From Panax quinquefolius (Eukaryota; Streptophyta; Magnoliopsida; Apiales; Araliaceae), in NCBI GenBank assembly GCA_020205615.1, contig CM035170.1, positions 37,794,143 through 37,858,142 of the forward strand: a stretch of DNA of 64,000 bases, read 5' to 3'. Under the pieces are notes generated by a model that was not told the DNA's origin, ran no database searches, and worked only from the letters and a program-made list of their open reading frames with translations. The position numbers were made by a program, and so were the translations under genes. The first letter of the stretch is position 1; every line of letters begins with the position of its first letter. Below are positions 56,294 through 64,000 of the stretch, one piece after another.

Positions 56294-59200
56294 GTTAGTC
56301 AATTTAAAATACTGTTACCAGTTTTTGTTTGTAATCTTAAGCTTGTGTATTTCCCCCTTCCCCATGGAACCCCCCACAAAACAAAAGTAAAATAAATCAA
56401 ATTATATTCAAACATATATATACTATGAAGTTAATCTAATAGTCTTCCAAAGATTGTTTGCTAACACTCGCATTTTATAATTAAGATTTGAAGTTAAATA
56501 ACCTCCTCCTGGATTTAGTGAATCAGATTCTGACTCAGCATTGTTTAAAAACATAAAACCATTTTAACCATAAAATGGAAACTGTATGTTCACACGAACT
56601 TACAAGTACATTAAACAGGTTAAATTTTCAGTTATTGTTCTGAAATAAAAGTCAATTATAACTTGAAAAAGCAAGTGGGAAATGAAAACTTAAAAGACTT
56701 ATCAGAGTTTTCAACATACCATTTCACTTATTTTTAATATTGTATATAGTAATAGAAATTTTATCTGCATAAGCAACTTTAGGGGCATTGGGCTAGCCAG
56801 TGCACACCAGAGGAGTAATGGCTATGGTGCCTCCACAAAAAATAAACATATTAGAACAAGTACGTTTGGTTGCTCTTGTATTCATTAAGAAGGTTTTCCC
56901 CTTCAGTTTTCCTTTCTGTTTTCCTTTTGCATTCCCAGTCACTTTCCAATTTCAGTATGGATCATAAGGCTTTCTGTGCCATGACGCTACAATTAAAACT
57001 TGTCGTCTTACTGCAAAGGTATAGGTGGGAGGATATTTATGATTAGAAATTTCTAAAAAGTAAAAAGGGACTAAAACTTTGGTGGCTTGAATTAAGGCAA
57101 ACAGAATGATGTTGGGAAGCTGTCCTGGAACTGGATACTGTGGAAGTTCCTAGGAACAGTAAAATTGACTCGTTAGTGGTTTCTAGTGCTGCTAGTTTTA
57201 AGAGAAATATAGGACCTTGCAGAGTATGAGTTTTAGAGTTTAGACGAGCAGGATATAAATCTTGATCTCAGATTAAACATGCATACATATAAAGAAAAAA
57301 GAACAAAAGTAGGTTAGGCATTAGATCTAAGAGTCTGGAATATCGCATACAAGAAAAAGATGCATCACACAACAAAAGAGTAATATTTTCTTCAATCATT
57401 TGCGTGGTTTTTCCCTCCCACGACTAAGTGATAAATAGAAATCCTTAACTCTACCAAAACTGCTATTAACCAAGTGCAGCTGACAAGGAAAATGCATATG
57501 AGTTGCAGTCACACAGTTTTATCTGTGACCTAGCCTCAAATCTACTGCTCCAATAGCAACAAGAGACTCTTCACATTCATTTCCTCTTGTAACACAGATT
57601 GTTCTATTATTCATCAAGTAAAATATTGCTATTCGATCTTGATTTTAGGTTTCTTTGGGTCTTAAAGAGCTACATATTTATTTTTGGTATTCTTTTTTGG
57701 TTCTTTCTAGTGGAACCCTTCTAGGTCCAAAAAACACAATTAGCAATTATCTAAGAGTCAATACTATCATTAAATACTATCATGCTCAATAGTTCAATAC
57801 TATTTTATTTCAAGTAGATCTTTTTCAGTTCTTTCTAGTGAAACGTTCTAGGTCCTATAAACATGAGTATCAATTATCTAAGAGTCTGAACTCTGCTATT
57901 CCATTTATGATAAATTCTAGCATCTGTGTCAATTTAATTTAAATTTATAATATACAAAGGGGAGATCATTAATTAGTATTGTTAACTGGAGCTTAAGGTG
58001 AGTTGCTATTTTGGCTGGTTACCACATTCACTTGTGCCATCGAGTCTTTCTTCTCTTTCTTCTTTTCTCACAAATTGTTGTTTTCACTTTTCAGTTTGGT
58101 GCATCTCTTACTGTTTTGACACATTTTTCTCTTTGACGCAGCGGGAACATGGTTAGTTTAACGTACTAACACAAACGTGGGGATTAGATAACGTTCTAAT
58201 GCCGATGTAGGAATAAACCTCAATAAAACAAGGAAGAGAGAGAATTCTCCAAGAGAAACAATAAGTATATTCTTATAAAATTGAATGAATAAGAAGTCTC
58301 AAGACAACATATATATATAGGCCTGGGTACTCTCCTACATATACTTTGAAAAGGATAATAAATAACTCCTATTCTACTTTAAAAAGGATAATTAAACTAT
58401 TAATTAACTTTCCTACAAGTAGTTGGAAACTATTAAAATAAAAATAATATTAAATTTAAATATACTAGATTTCTCCAAATAAGAAACAAAAATACATCAA
58501 ATAAATTAAAACTCCATAAATTATAAAGTATATGGAAATCCTAATCTTCATTGATATTTTCCACCCCGTCATTCTTCCACGTATTTGACAACAATACTTG
58601 TGGCATGTAGATGGAAATGCATCTGCATGAGATGCAAGATGAGTTGGAGACCATTTTATGGGATAAAAAGCAGCTTAAAGAACGATTAAAGATGGTCATA
58701 AAAGAAAGAAGGATGATGGAGGTGATGTTAGCAGAATTGGAAGAGGAACATGACCAAGCCATTGTCAAAATTGAAATATTAGAGGGTGAGGTAAATTGCT
58801 GTCAATTTAGACCCTCAATTAATCCACACATGTCATTCTGCTGAACTATATATTATTTACATACTATTTATGTGTATGTTTTTAAAGGTTGTAACTATTT
58901 CATCTCATGGAATTAATTCATAAAACATATATTATTTACATATTACTTATATGTATGTTTTTTATAGTTTGTAATTACTTCATCTCACGCGCTCATATAT
59001 ATTTATAGGGTGGTCCTAAATTCATTGTTGCACACCCTTTTATGTTAGAGAGAATAATACTGTAACGACCCCAAAATTCATACAATTCAACTATCGACTT
59101 CGGTCGTTAATAATACATCTAACTTCTGATTTTACATCATTATTCGATATTAAACTTAATAAAATGCGGAATAATTAAAACTTTTATGTCTTCTTACTTT

Positions 59201-62200
59201 AATTCCCTAATCAAAACCTTTATCATTTACACATCTCTGAATCAATTTTATTTTATGATTCGCTTCATCACAGTTATTATATAAAATTTTACATTTCAAT
59301 CCGATAGCCTTTACATATTAGATAACTCAAACTTGATAGTTTATCATTACATAATCACTGTGATTTATCAAGTACATTTCTCAAAACCTTTATCTTCACC
59401 TACCTTTGAACCATACTTAGTTCATTACTCACTTTATCAGAGTTAATAGATAAAACTTACATCCAAGTTCAATACCCTTTATACAACGGACAAAACTTAA
59501 ACTTTATAACTCAACATATATTAAACATCATACATTATTCGGAACCTTAAACATGGTTCAAATAATAACAACTTAGCCAAAACATATAAATCTTCATGCA
59601 TTACATATGATAAATGTCTTTCAAGTAGCACATAGCATTACCTTGAATCCTTAACCTGCAAAAGTGGTTATTTGCAAGGTTGAGCTCGACAGCCCAACAA
59701 AATCTAACAGTTTTCATGCATCACGTAGCACATAATAACATGCTCAACATATATCTCATAAACATTGGACTAACATAACATACATGCTGCAGTTCATATA
59801 ACGTATAAAGATTGAGTTCCTTAGTCAATCAACATTCATTACTCAATCAACGTAGTCATAAATTGACTTTAACGTTTCATACTTTCAACATATATAACAC
59901 ATCATGCTCTTCACAATAAAGATTTAAAACAGTTCATCATCAAGTTCACATAGCAAATAGGAAGTGAAAGACTTGTCTTGATCGTTGTTTACCAATAATA
60001 GTTTAACAGCTTACGGCTATCTGCACTTCACGTGCCCTACACAATTATATAATCACGCACATCAACTATTAGTCACATAGCAATGCATAGTAGTTGTAAT
60101 GTAAACTTTACTCTATATCTCATAACCCTTCATATTATCAATACACAATATTCAATTTGATTATGTTAACTTTCGACTTACATCTCACTATATTTCATAC
60201 TCGAAGTTCATTCAAGTGTTTAAGTCTTGCTATGAATCATTATTAGTTTTATATTAACCCCATTTCATATCTTATAATATTCATTTCATTTGACTTAAAA
60301 CACTTTTTACGTTCATTAACACTTGTCACAACGTTTCGACGTTTATTCGTCACACGCCTGATTTGTCTCTCTTGTATATGCTTAGTATGCTTATACAACT
60401 TATCTAATACATCATTTATTAATGTTAAGCATCATTATATTTACTAACATTTATATTTTATAACTTAGAACATCTTTTATCGTCAGAAGCACTACACTTG
60501 CATACATGCATGCCCGACGCCCTCCGATTGCCTCCGAAAACACAACAGTCTCAAAAATGATTATTTTGACCCCTTTTAACGACCTCAAATTGAAAAACTT
60601 AATGAAAAAAAGTTCTAGGTCTATTCGTCCTCGTTCCGGATCATCTTGAATCGCTTCAATCGGAGTCCGTATGAAAAAGTTATGGTCATTTTACCAAAAT
60701 AAGTCAAAACAGTCACACCTGGCACACAATGGGCACGGCCGCGCCCATTTCCTTCAGAACTCCAGCGTGCCTGCACCATCTAGCAGCGCCCAGCTGCGCG
60801 CCCGCACTTGGCTTCGCCCAAATTACAGTTTTCTCAATGTACATACTTCAAATCTTCATAACTTCTTCATTTTAAGTCGAAATTAGTTGGTTTTCGACTT
60901 TATGAACTCGTGAAACACTGAACTACTCATCTACAAAATAATTTTAACATTTCAAAAACTTTAACAAATCAATTTAAGGGTTCCAATTCAGTGTTCATGC
61001 TATATTTTCATGTTTTAAATATATTTAGCGAATTTATTCATTACGAATTCGTTTCTTAACCAAATTGATTCATTCAACTTGCGTTCTTTTCGTTTCTTAT
61101 CGTATTAACACAATCCATCACCAATTTTATAATTATAACATAAACTCATAACCAATTTTAGTCTCAAAACAGACCCAAAATACATATATTAAACAAAACT
61201 CATACTCTTCATCCTTAACATGATTTTCATGAATTTGACAACTCTAAAATCGTTTATAGATGACATACCATAGATTACACACACGTATAAACAAATATAT
61301 CCTTATCTTTCATCAAACCAAACTAATTTTATAGAAACCTAATATTTGAGGCAAACAAAAGTAGAGAGTTTTAAGGTTGAATAAATACCTTTTGATTCCT
61401 TCTTAACCCAATTAGATGATGAATAAGGTTATTTTTTTCTTGTTCTTCCAAAGCTCTTCTCCAATTCTCATAGAATTCTCTCACTCTCCCTCACTCCCAA
61501 ATTTTTTTTTACTGAAGAACAAGCTAACTGATGAGTTTTGTTTTTAACGTAAAAACTCAATTCCTTCATCAGTTACAAAACTCCAAAGGTCACAAGGCCT
61601 TGTTTGGCAAACTTCCTTAGACACCCCTTTCAATTATTTTAATAATTTTTTTATCATATGGTATATTTGTCATACTTAAATTTAATTAAACTTATTTTAT
61701 TAATAAATCTAATTAAATCTTACTAACAAAATTATAATCTCTAATTAGACAATTATAATTTTATTTAATAAATCGTTACTCTTCTAATTTAATTATTTAA
61801 TTAAATTAGAATATTATCATTATCCTCGCGTAATAAAATACGCACCAATTTGTAAATTATTTAATTTAATCAATAGTATCACACTTACATAAATTATCCC
61901 ATAATAATTACCATCAAATATATTTATATTAATTCACCATTTTAATTAAGTGAATTACTCATTATTTATGAAATTTTAATGCATACCAATTTCATTGACA
62001 TAAAGCTTAATAATCTAATTATATTATTTCATAATATAATTTTCAACTTAATTAAATTAACTAATATTATTTAGTTAATTTCCTTTCCGTAACAATCTCA
62101 GTTGATTTCTTCAATAGTTAAATTAACTATTAAACCTCATTTTCCAAACATATACATCTCTTTTATATTCACACTTAATCTCTTCACACCAAATCACACA

Positions 62201-62413
62201 TTTCAAGATAAATTGCAAATATATATACTTACCCACACTCAAAACACATAATTCAAAATATATACATCTCATAATAAGAATTTTAATTATTAAATTCTTA
62301 TTTTGAATAACTTATAAAAATTCGGTTGTCACAAATACCCTTAATTATTAAAAAGCCAATTAAATAATTCGACACTTATTTATTTTAGCTTTAAGCTTTT
62401 TATAATTAATACT

Positions 62414-62450
<37 letters not shown>

Positions 62451-63882
62451 TGAAACGTAAATTATTACAATATAATTTATTAGTCATGGTAGTAATAAAC
62501 TTGAGAATTTCAGATTTTTGATAATTCTAATTTTAAATGGTTGCCAGTAATTTGTTATTCTTTGTTCTAGATTTAGAAACTGACATTACTTTTTGGAATT
62601 TCCCCTGAATGAGAGCACACTATTTAAATCAATGTAGATCTCGTTATAAGCCATGAACTTGGCTGATTGTTATCAAAAAGTCTACATTATTTCAAGATTT
62701 TGACTTTGTCCGTGTATCATTTTAGTATTAGTCCCTCTTATCCAGATTAAATGACGTTTTAGAGTTAAGCACACTTATTAAGAAATAACACAAAATGTCT
62801 TTTGTATCCCTAATTAATTATTTCTCTCTCCACAATGAATAAAAAAGGTAATAGTCAAAGATGAAGGCAATTAATGGGCTATTGGAACTTTGGTTGTATA
62901 TGTGGTAAAATGGTTCATGGAATTGCATTTACTAAACATATTAAATAGAGGGGTAAATTAGGAAAAAATAGTGCAATATTGCATAAAAATTCCAAAACGA
63001 CACTTATATAGAATAAAATTAAACTCCCTAAAACGTCATTTATTTAGGATAGGAGGGAGTATTTATTATTGCGTTTCTCTTCCTACTAATTACTATTGTC
63101 ACGTGTCTCGTAGATTATTATGTATAATCCCTCAAAATTCTGAGCAACTAGGCCCTAATGCAGTAACTAATTTTGAACTGTGTGCATTTGTGTCAAACTG
63201 TGCCTTTGAACAGTTGCAAGATTTGAAGGATGAGAACAATCGGCTAAAGGAGGTTAAGGGTAAAGCATTCTGGAGCTCCAGAGATCAAGCTGATACTGTT
63301 AGTGGCCAAAATGCCAAAAATGCTGACAAATACGCTTCTACTCATGAGATTTCCCTGTGGAGATCTAGTTATAATGGATCCAGTGTCACTCTCGAAGACC
63401 TGCTGCTGCACAAAGATGCTTGGGAAGATGAGAGCAAAGTTAAACCCGAGATGCATCAATTCATGAAAGATGGATCAAAATCCACTTGTGCTGTTATCAA
63501 ACTTACACCTGCTATTATTTCAAAAGATTCAAATGTCGATGATATTCTCGACCAACGAAGAGATGTTGCTCTTTCACAGAGCCTTTTCAGTGCAATATTA
63601 TCACTATTGGTTGGAATAATTATCTGGGAAGCTGAAGACCAGTGCATGCCTCTTGTTGTAGCTCTTTTTTCTGTAGTTGGTATGTCCTTGAAAAGCGTTG
63701 TCCAGTTCTTCTCCACCATTAAGAATAAACCCGCATCTGATGCAGTTGCTCTCTTAAGCTTCAACTGGTTCATACTTGGCACACTCAGTTACCCTACACT
63801 GCCCAAGGCCGCCCGTATGTTTGCTCCCCTTCTGTTTAGTCTTTCAGACCAAACCGTAAGGTCGCTTGGTATTTCGTCCTAA
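56042..63882 (+). CDS. Host gene: predicted membrane-anchored coiled-coil protein, three coding exons
   Basis: Exons 56042-56293, 58611-58790 and 63214-63882 join in phase 0 at GT-AG sites, giving 366 residues. Residues 1-84 have two hydrophobic stretches (LFLELVATLIIVVM and about 55-75, FWRLVVWTVAFISLPG). Residues 85-165 are a charged coiled coil that runs across the exon 2-exon 3 border without losing its heptads. Residues about 250-340 hold two or three more hydrophobic segments (LFSAILSLLVGIIIW, MPLVVALFSVVGMSL, ALLSFNWFILGTLSY). It resembles plant proteins annotated only as transmembrane or hypothetical; I cannot name a function. Intron 2 (4.4 kb) contains a solo LTR and a MITE. All three exons are free of stops, unlike everything else here, which indicates selection. 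Confidence 0.75.
56294..58610 (+). other. Intron 1 of the host gene
   Basis: No gene is visible. An imperfect duplication of about 75 bases (TTCTTTCTAGTG, AATTATCTAAGAGTC) sits at 57701-57775 and 57829-57890. The stretch 58130-58470, with TATATATATAGGCCTGGGTA at about 58308-58327, may be a small LTR-like remnant. The intron ends GGCATGTAG. Confidence 0.6.
58611..58790 (+). CDS. Coding exon 2 of the host gene, coiled coil
   Basis: 60 codons between a GTAG acceptor and the donor GAG|GTAAAT. It encodes a Glu/Lys/Met-rich amphipathic helix (LKERLKMVIKERRMMEVMLA, ELEEEHDQAIVKIEILEGE) with leucines in heptad spacing. Confidence 0.78.
58791..59055 (+). repeat. Intron 2 start with a tandem duplication
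   Basis: A segment of about 78 bases (ATATATTATTTACATA, TATGTGTATGTTTTT, TTTCATCTCA) is repeated at about 58847-58915 and 58926-58992. No gene is visible. Confidence 0.65.
59061..62333. mobile_element. Solo LTR in intron 2, 3273 bp, TSD AATAC
   Basis: It starts TGTAACGACCCCAAAATTC and ends TTCGGTTGTCACA, with AATAC at 59056-59060 and 62334-62338. It holds no coding region. A GC-rich patch at 60730-60830 stands out of an AT-rich background. Its ends and the GGTTGAGCTCGACAGC segment near 59678 resemble the TGTGAC solo LTRs at 36663 and 36785, so a related gypsy family is likely. It ends with a (TA)n run just outside (62418-62446). Confidence 0.88.
62339..62728 (+). other. Intron 2 sequence, no gene seen
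   Basis: AT-rich, with a TA dinucleotide run at 62418-62446. Nothing else was recognised. Confidence 0.5.
62731..63059. mobile_element. Stowaway-like MITE in intron 2
   Basis: The left end GTCCCTCTTATCC and the right end GGATAGGAGGGAG are inverted repeats extended by AAATGACGTTTTA / AAAACGTCATTTA. TA dinucleotides flank it at 62729-62730 and 63060-63061. The CTCCCTCC-type end and TA target site are the hallmarks of Stowaway (Tc1/mariner-derived) MITEs. It is 329 bp long, with no coding capacity, and ends about 150 bases before exon 3. Confidence 0.85.
63214..63882 (+). CDS. Coding exon 3 of the host gene, end of coiled coil and C-terminal membrane part
   Basis: 222 codons plus TAA, after the acceptor TTGAACAG. 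It starts LQDLKDENNRLKEVKGKAFW, continuing the exon 2 helix. A polar middle region follows, then a hydrophobic C-terminal half and the end TVRSLGISS. The frame is open further upstream to 62971, but that part runs through the MITE and is not coding. Confidence 0.82.
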   Translation: MQDLKDENNRLKEVKGKAFWSSRDQADTVSGQNAKNADKYASTHEISLWRSSYNGSSVTLEDLLLHKDAWEDESKVKPEMHQFMKDGSKSTCAVIKLTPAIISKDSNVDDILDQRRDVALSQSLFSAILSLLVGIIIWEAEDQCMPLVVALFSVVGMSLKSVVQFFSTIKNKPASDAVALLSFNWFILGTLSYPTLPKAARMFAPLLFSLSDQTVRSLGISS

Positions 63883-64000
63883 CCCTTTTACCTCTTCGAG
63901 TTATTTTATGCTACCATGTATCATAGAGCTTAAGCAGTAGGGTTTCTATTTTCCCTTTTTTGGATTCTTGACAGCTTGTACAGAATGGTCAGCTAGTATT
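63883..64000 (+). other. 3' UTR of the host gene, running to the window edge
   Basis: T-rich sequence after the stop. No AATAAA signal is seen before the window ends. Confidence 0.55.

Noticed and set aside
63000..63213. Upstream extension of exon 3 in the same frame
   Set aside because: The frame is open to 62971 but passes through the Stowaway-like element and has a clear acceptor at 63213, where the coiled-coil pattern begins.
1..64000. tRNA or rRNA genes
   Set aside because: No cloverleaf arms with A and B boxes, and no rRNA-like blocks, were recognised. The PBS sites only imitate tRNA 3' ends.

Overview
The window is plant nuclear DNA, most likely from a eudicot: AT-rich, with layered Ty1/copia and Ty3/gypsy LTR retrotransposons, hAT-like and Stowaway-like DNA elements, and one multi-exon GT-AG gene. 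I cannot name the species. About 55 kb is transposon sequence or sequence I cannot assign. The only convincing host gene is at the right end (coding exons 56042-63882).

Layout, left to right. Positions 1-5838 hold a decayed plus-strand Ty1/copia element: gag, protease, integrase, RT and RNase H remnants, then a 3' LTR (4308-5838) that has lost its end. It abuts a decayed minus-strand Ty3/gypsy element of the Tat type (5839-14688 plus 33497-36627). Into the leader of that element a second copy of the same family inserted in the opposite orientation (14689-33496, 18.8 kb, with 2.96 and 2.69 kb LTRs, PBS and PPT). Both copies encode a gag with two CxYH..GH zinc-finger-like boxes, protease, RT, RNase H, a second archaeal-type RNase H, and integrase. 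All of the pol genes are broken by stops and frameshifts. Between pol and the 3' LTR the plus-strand copy carries two long ORFs read from the opposite strand (28459-27467 and 29483-28770). The first resembles the plant DUF7745 / plant-mobile-like family. Its C-terminal part is also kept in frame in the minus-strand copy (5842-6142).

Positions 36663-44181 are a stack of solo LTRs. An outer LTR (TSD ACATG) holds a second LTR of its own family (36785-39364, TSD TATGT) and a solo LTR of the left-hand copia family (40008-41576, TSD CTTAT). From 44.2 to 56 kb lie a GTCCGCA-repeat tract, a perfect-TSD hAT-like element (46518-47284), a deleted gypsy element (48008-50475, TSD ATTTT) that itself contains a second hAT-like copy in inverted orientation, and a minus-strand gypsy relic that lacks RT (51529-54590).

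The host gene has three coding exons, all joined in phase 0, for a predicted 366-residue protein: N-terminal membrane segments, a central coiled coil and C-terminal membrane segments. Intron 2 is enlarged by a 3.27 kb solo LTR (59061-62333, TSD AATAC) and a Stowaway-like MITE (62731-63059). A 5' UTR exon near 45.5 kb, with the 46-55 kb transposons lying in a long leader intron, is possible but unproven. No tRNA, rRNA or CRISPR feature was recognised.
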